This document shows, piece after piece, positions 36,403-48,100 of a stretch of DNA of 64,000 nucleotides. The position numbers were made by a program, and so were the translations under genes. Under the pieces are notes generated by a model, which was not told the DNA's origin, ran no database searches, and saw only the letters and a program-made list of their open reading frames with translations. The stretch's first letter is position 1; every line of letters begins with the position of its first letter. This DNA is from Fistularia commersonii (lineage: Eukaryota > Chordata > Actinopteri > Syngnathiformes > Fistulariidae), in NCBI GenBank assembly GCA_037954325.1, contig JBBMNZ010000034.1, positions 7,797,501-7,861,500 on the forward strand, given 5' to 3'.

Positions 36403-37820
36403 CCGTATTTTTCGGACGATACGTCGCCCCGGATTATGAGTCGCACCTGCCAAAAATGCACAATAAAGAACGAAAAAAACAGATAAAAGTCGTACTGGAG
36501 TATAAGTACTCCAGTACTGTACTCTTTACTATTTATATTAATGAACTTGTCTCTTCACTTACCGGTTGCCACGCCCATCTTTACGCTGATGATACTATCC
36601 TCTACTGTATAGCCAATTCCCCCCAGGCTGCTACCGTCAGATTGCAGCTTGCTTTCAATTCACTGCAAGACTCCCTCTCTCAACTTAAGCTAGTCCTCAA
36701 CCCATTAAAAACAAAATTTATGTTGTTCACCAGAGCTAGAGTTGTTAATTCCTCAACACTCCTCATATCTACTACTGATGGCTCTGTTATAGAAAGAGTT
36801 ATCGCATACAAATATCTAGGGCTTTGGCTGGATGAGAAGCTCTCGTTCAAAGCTCACATTGACAACCTCGCCTCCGAGCTTCGGCAGAAGGTTGGCTTTC
36901 TGTATCGAAACCGATCAAGCTTTCCAATGATTAGTAGAAAGAGAGTTGTGGAGGCTGTATTCATGTCAGTCCTAGACTATGGTGATGTGATCTATAGGCA
37001 TCTTCATCTACGTTGATGCAGCTAGACTCTGTTTATCATTCTGCTCTTAGATTTATCACCGGTGATAGCTACGACACTCACCACTGCATTCTTTATCACA
37101 AGGTTGGCTGGCCCTCTCTTTCACTGAGGCGTGATTATCACTGGTACTTGTTCATCTTCGAAGCCGTCAGTGGCAAACTTCCCTCCTACATCTCTTCCCT
37201 ACTCGACTGGGCTATTGGTACTTACCAGACCAGATCCAGCTGTTGGCTTACTCTTACGACTCCGCTTGCGCGCACGGATCTGGGTTAAAACAGCCTTTTG
37301 TATTGATGCCCCCAACACATGGAACACTCTGCAACAAACCCTAAAATTAGATGCCCTCCCCTCTGCCGCTGTTTTTAAACATTTGGTTAAAAATCTATGT
37401 ACTGCCAATTGCACTTGTTTTTAGTTTTATCCACTGCCCTTGTACTTTTTAATCTGATCTCATTTTCACTTGTTTCGAGTTTTATCTACTGCTACCGTAC
37501 TGTCTTTAATTTAATCACATTTGCACCTGTTTTTAGTTTATCCACTGTTTTCTTAATTTGCACTGCCAATTGTACTTGTTTTTAGTTCTATCCACCCCCT
37601 TGTACTTTTTAATTTGATCTCATTTTTTTTACTTGTTTTGAGTTTTATCTACTGCTTCCGTACTGTCTTTAATTTAATCTAATTTTCACCTGTTTTTAGT
37701 TTATCTCCTGTTTTTTTAATTTGATCTCATTTTATTGTTGTGCTGTGCTCTGCTTTGCTTGTAAACTTGTCGACCCTGAAAATGAGGGAGACCTCAGTGG
37801 TCTTACAAGTATAAATAAAG

Positions 37821-37853
<33 letters not shown>

Positions 37854-38293
37854 AGTCGCATTTTTGGGGGGAAATTTATTTGATAAAATCCAACACCAAG
37901 AATAGGCATTTCATCTTGAAAGGCAATTTAAAATAAAAATAGGATAGAGAACAACAGGCTGAATAAGTATAGCCTATATGACGCATAAACAACGAAGTGA
38001 GAACATGCCTGGTAGGCTACGTTAACGTAACATATCACGGTAAGAGTCATTCAAATAACTATAGCATGTAGCACACGCTACAACCAAACAATCGGTGTCA
38101 CTCTTAATCACTAAATCCAACGAAATCTTCTTCTTCTGTGTCACTTCTGAGCAACTCCGCCAACTCCGAAGGTAGACAATGCGGACACACATCAGAGCAA
38201 GACAGTTCAATTATTTCACACATAAGTCGCTCCAGAGTATAAGTCGCACCCCCGGCCAAGCTATGTAAAAAACTTATAATCCGAAAAATACGG
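36403..38293 (-). mobile_element. Pogo-like MITE inserted in the hAT, middle layer
   Basis: Ends CCGTATTTTTCGGA and TCCGAAAAATACGG are exact inverted copies over 14 bp and TA lies on both sides (36401-36402, 38294-38295). Subterminal GAGTCGCACC and AAGTCGCACCCC are also inverted. The minus strand near 38110-38160 reads LRSDTEEEDFVGFSD, an acidic tail like that in the MITE at 26710. The LINE at 36508-37849 interrupts it. Confidence 0.9.
36508..37849 (+). mobile_element. 5'-truncated L2/CR1-like LINE, inner layer, TATAAGT target duplication
   Basis: Flanked by TATAAGT at 36501-36507 and 37850-37856. The coding part begins inside the RT domain (VLFTIYINELVSSLTG), has the catalytic HLYADDTILYC with YADD at 36582-36593, then IERVIAYKYLGLWLDEKLSF and VLDYGDVIY, and a C-terminal part (QLDSVYHSALRFITGDSYDT; KTAFCIDAPNTWNTLQQTLK). 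Frameshifts near 37010 and 37285 break it. The 3' UTR contains a T-rich segment duplicated in tandem and ends ATAAATAAAGG(TTA)n. No endonuclease domain remains. Clade assignment (L2/CR1 group) is from motif style only. Confidence 0.9.
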
Positions 38294-38589
38294 TATTTCA
38301 TTTTTGGAGCAACCTGAGAACACTTGAGAATTTTCCAGAGCTGAATGACACAGATTGGCTTTGTGAGTTGGACGTGAAGCTACAAGGGAAAAACTGGTTT
38401 GTGCAAGAAAACGTCAGAGCCTTCAAAACCAAACAGGTTTTATTTTCAAAGCATATGTCAGATGAGTCTGATATGTACTGTAAACAAATGCGTTTTTTTT
38501 GTTTTTTTTTTAATAAGTATCATATCTTGTGCTGACCCGGCCCGTCTGTCGAATTTTAAAAGTCAATGGTGGCCCCTGAGCCAAAAAGT

Positions 38590-39129
38590 ACAAATACATC
38601 TTGTATTTTTTTTTACCTGCACCTGTTTGCAGATATTCCAGGTTTCTTGCAGGGTTCCGCTCAAAAAGGCTGCAGCAGCGGGCCGGAGGCTACAAGTCCT
38701 CCCGCGTCCGAGACAAGAGTTCCCTGGATCGGATGCTTTAACCCTCCTGCTCTCTGATAATAACTCCACTCCATCAGCGCTCAACTCACAACAAGCAAGC
38801 ACGCTAATGAATCTGTCACGGGGGCTGGGGCAAATGAATACGCGTCATTTAAACAAGAGATGCCGGTAAAGCGCGGCGTTGAGAAAAACAGGGAGATGAA
38901 GGAACTTGCGTAGTGAGCGAAACAGTGATCTTCACGGTGGAATGCGTGGATCATGACCCGCCTCCCGCACGCTCCCCTGGCAGCTAATGTTTCTATTACG
39001 CCATACAATCATCCACGCATTCCCCGCGTGTCGTTCACACTTCTCACTCTTTTTATACGATCAACGATACGATATACGATGGACGGAACACAACATCTGC
39101 GCTAACACTGCATCACTACCTCACTCATT
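38590..39129. other. Unique sequence, no gene recognised
   Basis: No identifiable content. Confidence 0.4.
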
Positions 39130-39445
39130 CACATATCAAGTCCTCACTCTGTTATCCATTTTTATACTTGTTGTCATTCCATTCTCATCCTATTTATCTA
39201 TTTTTATCTCTGTTGTTTTCATTCCATTGTCATCCTATTGAACTATTTTTAACCCTGTTGTTTTCATTCCATTCTCATCCTATCTATCTGTTTTTTTTCC
39301 TTAATGTTGTCATTCTGTTGTCTCTTGTTGTTGTCTTTGTCCTTTTAATTGTCTCTTTTATTCACATTTATATTCGTTTGTATTGTTATTGTTGCACTGC
39401 TGTGGCAAACTAATTTCCCCTATAGGGACCAATAAAGTATTATTA
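39130..39445 (+). mobile_element. LINE 3' tail with internal tandem segments
   Basis: Three reiterations of a CATTCCATTCTCATCCTATC-like word, then CACTGCTGTGGCAAACTAAT and GGGACCAATAAAGTATTATT. Confidence 0.65.
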
Positions 39446-40200
39446 TCTTATTTGTTCACCTGACATTTTTCACACCGATCTGAACTATTCGACACGAGAG
39501 AGCAGTTAAGTAAAAATTAATCTGTAGCGGCACGAGCACGCGACCTTGCGGTACTCCGCTCTTAATATCCACCCCGTATCCGCACGCCTTCCTCTGGGAT
39601 ACTTTTTAATTTTTTTTTTTTAAGTTCAATATTTAGCTGAATACAGCAATTGGATATTCTGACCTTTTTCAGCATTTTGTTAAGAGTCAGTCGTATCAAG
39701 CGAGGCTGAGATCCCGATCGTAAACCCACCGCTGGATCCGAAATTACTCTAAAAAGAGGATTAATCACGTCTCCGCTGATTGATCAAGGGTAGTTTTAGT
39801 TTACAACCCCGTCGGCAGCTACAAAAGAAAAGGGAGTTATCACATCATTCTGAATTACTAAAGCGAATGGCGCCGAAACGATAAAAGTAATAAAAGCAGC
39901 CACGGAAGACGTGCGGCGCTTCCACGCTGCTTGTCATACGACTCTCTGGAAAATATGACATGTTACCCACATGTTGCTTTATATTATTCCTGCCGAGGAT
40001 ATTGAATCCAAATAAATCCCGTAGCCAATAGGTGTCCGCGAGGGCTGATTTCCAGCGGCGCCATCGAGCAGCCGGCCAGAGGGTGTAGCTTTCAAGATCT
40101 TTAGTTGCGGCTATGAGGCGGACAAAAAGGACCGGGAGGACAGCGACGCCTGCGGCAGAAGAGGAGTCAGACTCTGCATCAAAGTGTGTGATTCCGCCAG
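39446..40200. other. Unique sequence, no gene recognised
   Basis: No identifiable content apart from short A/T runs. Confidence 0.4.
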
Positions 40201-41345
40201 TTTCTCGCCGTCACGAATCCTCACTCAAACTTTAAAAAGCATTGCAGAAATAAACAGTGCGACAGGCAGATTTCAGGAAAGTGCAGCAAGTTTGATGATG
40301 CTAAAGCCAAAAAGCCAAGTCGCCGGTACCAAACTCGAATTATTTGTTGCACCGACTTCACTTCAGGGCATTTAGGAGGCAGAGCGTTGCTTCCCCCAAT
40401 TACCTGCAACTTCTACGGCAACAAAAAAAAAAGGCATCTTTGTTACGTCTCTGTTATCTGATGACATCCATCCAAAATTCATGGGATAAAGTGTCAATTT
40501 AATGGACAAAAACGAACAAGAAGATCAATATTCAGGCCTTGGGATGAGGAGGCTGTAGGTAGAAAAAAACATCGCGGCGGAAAGTCTGCAAGTTTTTCGC
40601 CCTTCACGGATTCTCACTCAAACTAAAAAAAAGCATTGCAGAAATAAACAGGCAGATTCCAGGAAAATGCAGCCATGGATGAGATCAAGTTTGATGATGG
40701 TAAAGCCAAAAAGCCAAGTCGCTGGTACCAAACTTGAATCATTTGTTGCGCCGACTTCACTTCAGGGCATTTAGGAAGCATAGTGTTGCTTCCCCGCTGC
40801 CCGAGAACCATTTACCTGCAACTTCAACGGCAACAAAAAATAAATAAAAGCATATTCGTTACGTCTGCTGTCTGATGACATCCATCCAAAATTCATGGGA
40901 TAAAGTGTCAATTTAATGGACAAAAACAAATATTGTGACCGATATAGCGGGCCTTGGGATGAGGAGGCTGTAGGTAGAAAAAAACATTGCGGCGGAAAGT
41001 CAGCGAGTTTCTCGCCATCACGAATTCTCACTCAGACTCTAAAAAACATTGCAGAAATAAACGGGCAGATTCCAGGAAAATGCAGCCATGGATGAGATCA
41101 AGTTTGATGATGGTAAAGCCAAAAAGCCAAGTCGCTGGTACCAAACTCGAATCATAATGGACAAAAACAAACAAAAAGACCGATATTCGGGCCTTGGGAA
41201 GAGAACCTTCTGCATTGTAGGTAGAAAAAAAAATTGCGGCGAAAAGTCGGTGAGTTTCTCGCCATCACGAATCCTCACTCGAACTCTAAAAAACATTGCA
41301 GAAATAAACAGGCAGATTCCAGGAAAATGCAGCCATGGATTGCAG
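40201..41345 (+). repeat. Four-unit tandem array (periods about 392, 415 and 247 bp)
   Basis: The anchor TTTCTCGCC-TCACGAAT-CTCACTC occurs at 40201, 40593, 41008 and 41255. Each is followed by ACATTGCAGAAATAAAC-like, CAGGAAAATGCAGCCATGGA-like and GCCAAAAAGCCAAGTCGC words. Units 1 and 2 are full length, unit 3 lacks a central part and unit 4 ends early. A detached copy lies at 34985-35190. Unit 3 keeps an 87-codon frame starting MDEIKFDDGKAKKPSRWYQT, which unit 2 closes with a stop, so it is probably not a gene. Confidence 0.85.
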
Positions 41346-42321
41346 AGATGAAGTTTGGAGATGTCAGTCTTACCAAACTCTACAAACTCCTTTAGCTGGC
41401 TTTAAAGGAAATGCCAAAACCGTGAGTATCGGAAATGCGGCGGCCTCGCCGTTATCACTGTCTTTCAGTGTCTGCAAACTCCTTTAACCAAATGAGCTGC
41501 GCTAAGAATCAATATTCTGGGAGTTAGTCATAGGAGGTAACTGACATCAAATCAGATTACAATTCAGCACAAATATCAAGCTTGTAGTGTTTTTAATATG
41601 TGTGTGTGTTAAAAACGCCTGCATTGTTTTTCTACAGATTAATCACATCATCAACTCCCCCCCGGAGCCCCATTTAGGCTGAGAACCAACGCAGATTCAA
41701 AGAATGCGAAACCCGGCCTGAGGCGAGCCGATCACGAACAAATGAGCAAAAGGACGACTGAAAGAAATAAAAAAGAGATTTTTTTTGGGGCGCGAACGCT
41801 CTCGACTTTATGGTACCCCCCGTGAGAGTCTGTAAAAAGTGAAGAGAGAACTTTTTGATTGAACGTTGCCCATCTCACCGTGAGTCTCTGCAGGTGAAAT
41901 GTAATGATGTGTTGCGGCTCTCCTGCTGGTTGTCTAACAGAAGCGGCAAAGAAATAGTCCGCGCGCTGTGTATTTTTCCACCCCAAAACCAATCTGCTGC
42001 CTACAATGGACACGTTGTGCGGCGTTCAGGTGCTCCATCAAATGCATCTTTAGGAAACGACGTGGCGACACAAAAGACAACAATTATTTCTGCCTCGTAG
42101 GGATGGAAACGGCAACACGGCGAAGACGCCGCAGCTGCTCATTTCAGATCAGCGGCCAATGAATTCACAGAAGAGCACCTTAATCAGTGTGAAATCCTCC
42201 GCCGCCGTTATGTTAACCAGGACCTCTGGCATACCGGCACGTATTTGTGCACGTACAAGCACGAGCATATGTTCGTGACCGGGAGCGATCACCACGCCGG
42301 TGCGAGATCACTCCCTCGCCT

Positions 42322-42348
42322 ATGCAAATTAGGAAGGTAATTACCTTC
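42322..42348. promoter_or_regulatory. Candidate enhancer core: octamer plus TAATTA palindrome
   Basis: ATGCAAAT (octamer, POU-type site) at 42322-42329 is followed by the perfect 16-bp palindrome GAAGGTAATTACCTTC at 42333-42348, which contains a homeodomain TAATTA core. The surrounding 300 bp is complex and repeat-free. Function is inferred only. Confidence 0.3.
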
Positions 42349-44193
42349 TCTCATTAAAATCGGCCCCCGTGTTTTCAGCCGCCACGCGGCGGGAGGCCGT
42401 CGAGCTTTCTGTTTATCCATCCGTCCATCAATCAGCCGGTCCGTCTCGAAGTTCATTTCACCCGGTGACCCCTCCCTCGCTATCACAGAAGAAGATCTAT
42501 TTGTGCTTTCAAGCGCAAAAGAGGCTAAATTGAGACAGCGGAGGGGGAAACGCCGAGTGCAGATCCCGAACCTGAGAGGGAACTCGACGCCTCGCGTCCC
42601 CCGGTGAGCAGCTGTCCGTTAAACCAACAGATTAGCCTTTTCTGGGGTGTTTGTGATTCTGCATAATTAGCTTTTTCATTGCTCTTCTGGATCCCTTTTA
42701 ATTATTTATACTCAGACGGTTAATGTGCCATCTGTAAAAAAAAAAAAAAAAAAAAAAAACAATTCCTGACAAACCTGTTTGGGGGTTGAAGGTGAAACAC
42801 GAGCTCTCTGCAGACAGAACCGACCGCCATGCTTCGGTTGTGCTGAAAATGAAAACAAACTCGCTTGGCATTGTTACCGTCCAACGCATTTCATGGATTC
42901 ATGATCCGAAATGTGCAAGTTCTTAACAAACCCGATGAAACGCTCTCCTCCTGTCGCAGGGACGCTTTTATGTCGATTAACTGTGGATTTGGGCCCCCCT
43001 GCTGTTTGATAAGAGTCATTACAAACAAAACAAGTAAATTCTTTGACTCTTTGAATGACATTATCTAGTTACTTCTCATATTTCTCTACAAGCCACGGTT
43101 TCCACCTTTTTCTTTTCAGTCTTTTAAACCAAATATTGACTTTTGTCTCGAAAGACAACAATCACGGCGATCAATAATCAAAGTGCTCGGACACACAGGA
43201 AGGCAATCCTGCGGTTCGGCGCCGTCATAACCTCGTCGATACGCCCGCTGATTTCCCACCAGGGGTCTCAGAATACGTACGCTCGGTCTTCCTCTGTCAG
43301 ACGCGAGCCCGCGGCCCATAGGTCAGGAGGATATGCTTCCCAGCATGACCACATATTAACCTTTCTATGTATTTAAAATATTCAGAGGGCGAGCAGCTCC
43401 CTGTCTTTTCCGCTTTCCGATATATTAATTGGCACCTTATTACGGGTACAGCATCAACAAGCGATTTAAGGAAAAACCAGGTGTTTTCGCTTAGAGTTCT
43501 TCTATGAATTGCACATAAAATGATCACAGTAAACTGGCTCAAACCCAGACCCACCTACCCAGAGGCTGAAGGATGTAAACTGCACGGAACGCATAACAGT
43601 AAACTTACGACTTCAGACAGACCTATATCTTGACAAATGGGCACCCATTAAAAAATATTTGGAGAGTTGAAGATATTATCTCTATTTGACTGAGTTAGAT
43701 GTTTTTGTTTTTTTTTTTTTTTTTTTTTTTTATTTATTTTATTTTATTTTATTTTATTTTTCGCTTGCTAGTGAGGAAATAAGTGACCTATAAAGAATAT
43801 TGTATAATGTGTATCTTGTTATGAGGTTTTGTAAGAATGTGTGTGACTGTTAAGGAACCTGTTCTAATAAATGTTCAAAAAAAAAAAAAAATTCATTGGC
43901 GCCTGACTTATAAAATAAGATAAATTCCAATAATAAAGAGAAGCATCAGCAACATTATAACTTCATACAAATAGTTTCTATTATTGACGGGTGCTTTATC
44001 ATTTTCAGTTATTATCGTACTAATGCAGTTTCATAACAGCTTTGAAAAATATTCAATATTTTATCATTTTCCATCCACACTTGCATTTCAGTCACATAGT
44101 CACTGACCTTTTTTTAAAAAAATCAGTCCACTCAAATCACAAGGCATTTCTGCGACCGAAAGAACCGATACGACACGTAGAATATTAATGTGA

Positions 44194-44199
44194 TTTATT
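44194..44199 (-). terminator. Candidate slc9a8 polyadenylation signal
   Basis: An AATAAA hexamer on the minus strand about 880 nt downstream of the slc9a8 stop. Other AATAAA-like words lie in the T-rich tract near 43735-43760, so the site actually used is uncertain. Confidence 0.25.
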
Positions 44200-45079
44200 A
44201 TAGATTCTTCTGCGATGCTCATAGAGCTTGTATAAAAGCCTATATCCAACAAAAAGCACAAAATCATTTGATAAATAAATAGAAAACAATTACAGTAACT
44301 CAACAGACCCTATTTCCAGTTTTCCCCCAAACATTCATCGGTGCCGGTCTTCCACAGAAATCCGCAGCGGACGATAGAATAACAAAGATTTCATCTTCTA
44401 CTTTGATACAGTGTATTGGCCTGTAACCTGAATACCAAGAGATGAAGGCAATCTAATTTCAGGGGAATCAAACATTTTGGGGGGAATTGAAAGCTATTTC
44501 CCTTTCCTTCACTGCGCTGTCATCCCGTACGCTAGTAATGTACTGTTTTGAAATGTTCACCGACGTTTCACTTTCCCGTAACGTGTCAGGAGATGCTATT
44601 AAACGTCTTAAAACTCGTTTCTGAGGGTTCGAGCCTGTAGCGGTGTTATGGTGGCACAAACGAGAAAAAAAAAACAACTAAAACTTCAAGTAATCCTTAA
44701 ATACACTCATGCTGCACAGCTACAGGCGATACAAAAGTGAAGGTGCTCGGGTTATTGCTTTATGCAAAAAAAAAAAAAAAAAGAAATGTGTATTTCATCT
44801 TCGTGAGCTGTTTTCCGTGTCGGTGACCTGCGTCATGCAATTTTCTTAGTGAGCGGAGAATCACCGGGATTCCGGGGAAGGAAACGCAAAGTTGTTTTTT
44901 TCTTTCGCTTCCGGTGGTTTCCCATCCAGCTTCGTTACGAGTAAACAATGCGATTGGACACAGTGAAATATACGGAGACTTCAGGTGAATGCAAGCGTGT
45001 GTGTGTGTCTGTGTGTGTGTGTGTGAGAGCCACAGAAACAGACACACACTTTCACAGTAACGCCGTCCATTCATGGAGT

Positions 45080-45193
45080 TCAGAGAAGTTCGGCTTCGTC
45101 GTCGTCGTCCTCGGAGCCCGAAGGCCCCTGGCGAACCTCTTCATACCATTTGTTCGTGAGCGTCTTCATCTGAATCCGGCCGTGTAACAAATC
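45080..45193 (-). CDS. slc9a8: slc9a8 terminal coding exon (114 nt)
   Basis: It encodes DLLHGRIQMKTLTNKWYEEV, then RQGPSGSEDDDDEAELL and a TGA stop at 45080-45082. The acid-rich, Leu-Leu ending matches the NHE8 C terminus, slightly longer in Asp than the mammalian form. The acceptor is GTCCAATAG. Confidence 0.96.
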   Translation of the reverse strand, partial: DLLHGRIQMKTLTNKWYEEVRQGPSGSEDDDDEAELL

Positions 45194-48100
45194 CTATTGG
45201 ACGCAATAAACAAAGTTCAGTGGTTGACACCCAGTAAAGAACAGTGAAATGCACCGGAACGCTAGTAACAATATAATAAATACAGCGGAACCTTAACTTA
45301 TGAGCGCATCGATTTACAAATTTTCCAAGATACGAGTCGGACATTTTTTTCTTTTATTGTCCGAGCCGAGATCTGAGTTATGAGCGAGTGTTTAAAAACG
45401 GTCGGGCGGTCTAACAGTCAAGAGGGTCCACCACATGAGCGAGCTGGTGTGTGTGTGTGTGTGTTGTTGACGAAAATATGGAGATAAAGTGAGATAAAGT
45501 GACCAATAGCGTCATCGTCACGAGACATTTTAGGGGATTGTGTGCGGCAAACGGAGGGAACGTCAACGGACGAGCTGTCGGAGTCATTCAAAGCCGGTCG
45601 GGAACGGTTTGATCCTTTTAAAAAGAGAAACGGCGTTCACTCCGTCGCCAAATGAAGATTAGCCATAAAGCGCAGCAAAGTGTTCAAGTTATATTTAACA
45701 AAATCTAGCATCAAGTGTGTAAAAACTCAGATCTCTTCCGCCGCAGCCTCCAGCATCCGCGTCCGATCTTCATCATAAATACACTTAATAAGACCAGTTT
45801 ATGTTATATTCTCTTTTATTATGTCCTATTATTCTTATACGTGATCGATTATTCATTAAGTACATTTTTATTATTTAAAAACAGGCTGGATTAAAAGTGT
45901 TTCAAATCGCTTTAACTGGGAAATTGAATTTGATACACGAGCAAACTGAGTCCGGAGCTCGGTCCCGTAGCAAATTCAGTATCGGAATTTTTTTTTTTTT
46001 TTTAGGAGTAATTTTATAACGACGAGGAATTTGCTTTGATCGGCGGTGCTAAAGATGTGACAAGACATTAAATAAGTGAAAAATAAAAAGTGAGACGGTG
46101 GTCGGTTGTGCAAAAATGGCAAAGCGGTGCAAAACACCAAAGTCAAGGTCCGACTGTTAGATATTCATCCATCCACACATCCCTTACCTCTTGGGTGAGC
46201 CTGCGCGTAAAGAAGGGGTTCAGATACTTTGCGTCGAGCCACATGAAGCCCTTCAGATCCTGCCTGTGGTAAATCTGAGCCTCGTACTCTTCCTCCGTCA
46301 GCTCGGACAGGTGCTCCGACTCGATTGTATCGCCCTGGGCGGAAGTGCAAAAGGCAAAAGGGGATCGGGGAGTCCGATAGAAGGGGGAGAAATGAAAAGA
46401 GAAAGGTCAACGAGGCGAGCGGTGGGGGGGGGAGAAAAAAGAAAGAATCTGCAGACGAGAGCAAGGTGAGGGAATAAAAAAGTCGGGAGTCTAAATCACA
46501 GAAGAGATGAATGAAGAAAGATCAGGGTTCGCAGACGTAAGAAGGCACATCAGAGAGGACGTGAGCGCCGGCGGGGAAAACAGAGGACGGCGTGACCGTG
46601 ACAGAACTGTCGATTCTGAAAAAGACTTTAAACGTGTAAATTATGACGAGACATCACACACACACACTGGACTACCTAAATGATTGGATGTAATTCCCCC
46701 CCCAAAAAAAAGTCAATTCTTCTTATTCAGATTTATTGTCCAAGTTGGGAAGTTTGCTAGCGCTCCTTTTTAAGAGTTGTGCGCTCTGCTGGAAATCCGA
46801 CTCAACCCTCCGGTGTTTTTCCACCTCTGATGGCACTGGATGAGACGACGGCGCAGCTAGAATCAATCCAGCAAAGAGTGTGTCCACAAGTGTGTGTGTG
46901 TGTGTAATCAAAGGCTTAATCCTCTACCATTTTCTGAGTCTTGCTGAGATTGATGTCTTTCTTGTTCTTCCGCCGTGACTGGCTGTCCTCGATGTCCATA
47001 ATCCGGATGAGCGGCATGGTCCCGCCCCCCAGGAAGAGGATGGTGAAGAGCACGATGATGATGGTGGTGGTGCCGATCAGTTGGCGCTTCTCGATGGGCT
47101 CCAGCCCCAGGTGGAGGCTCAGGGCGTAAGGGATCGCACCTCTCAGGCCTACCCGGAAAGGAGGGAGGGAATCAGCCGAGTGGTTGTTTCATAAAAACAC
47201 ATTTTTTGATTTGACGGGTGAGATCGATGTTTTGATCTGAGAGGCTGCGAGGAGATGTTTGAGGATCACATTAGAATCACCTAGAATTCGCCCTCTGAGG
47301 TCTGAGAGCTGATAATTCTCCTCGGTAAAGCGGTGGGTGGAAAGGCCGTTGCCGAGCGGACAAAAAGCCCCTGAACACCAATTGTTTGTTGACATTTTGC
47401 TTTTTACAAAATACATTTGACCTGCCGGTCGCCAATCCTTTGAGCTCCGTTGGCAGCGGAAGTCGCCTTCGCGTTGTTGTCGCGACGCACCGACCGAATA
47501 TTGATTCACAAAACCCTGACGGCTCAATCATGGCCCAAAGTCCACGGCCAAAAAAGTCAAATGTCCTGGATTTGCTCGACAATCCTAAGCTAAACTGCCT
47601 CGATACCCCAGACAAACGGGTGCCTATTTCAGCTCAGGCTGTAAATAAACACGGCAGAAAACGGTCAGCTCTCACTGTGAAAAGGATCCGACGACCACGT
47701 ATTGCACTTTCCTTGGTTTTAGTGTTTCTGCGCCAATTAACGTGCCCTAAGTTGATCGATGTCGAAAACAGCGGCTGTTATTCCGGCACGCCGACTGTAT
47801 CGTCTCACCGCTGAACCACATGATGAACATCATCTTGGGCGTGATCTTGTGGTCTCTGAAAAAGTTGAGCAGGAACGACAGCGGGAAGATGTTCACCGCT
47901 CGACCGAGGAGGACCAGGACCTGCGGAGGAAACGAAATGCGGTCACGTCCGAGGCGGCTGGAGGACGAAGACACTCGGAAAGATACGTGAAGTTTGATCA
48001 ATTGATAGACGGCATTCATATAATGTGGGGAAAAACACTTACTATGCACCAGATGACAAAAGATATTTCAAACTTATGGGGGAAGCTGAATATGGACAAA

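Larger units (their letters stand above)
36263..38589. mobile_element. Non-autonomous hAT element, outer layer of a triple nest
   Basis: Left end CAGGGGTGGGCAAACTACGG, then GGGCCACATCTGGCCC. After an 1893-bp interruption it resumes with TTTCATTTTTGGAGCAACCT and runs to CCTGAGCCAAAAAGT, where the right terminus is lost. Layout matches the uninterrupted copy at 10298-10820 throughout. Confidence 0.88.
41346..45079. other. Intergenic sequence downstream of slc9a8
   Basis: Includes the slc9a8 3' UTR at its right edge. Poly-A at about 42737-42760, poly-T with ATTTT repeats at about 43709-43760 and poly-A near 43877-43891 are the only simple repeats. No other coding exon is recognised. Confidence 0.45.

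Noticed and set aside
40201..41345. Tandem array considered as a CRISPR-like array or centromeric satellite
   Set aside because: Units are hundreds of bases long, diverged and only four in number, in vertebrate DNA with no associated genes.
41088..41351. 87-codon frame in tandem unit 3 as a gene
   Set aside because: The homologous frame is closed by a stop in unit 2 and lacks a start in unit 1, so there is no sign of coding constraint.
47386..47814. 142-codon plus-strand open frame in an slc9a8 intron
   Set aside because: Antisense to the gene, overlaps the end of an exon, and resembles no protein family.
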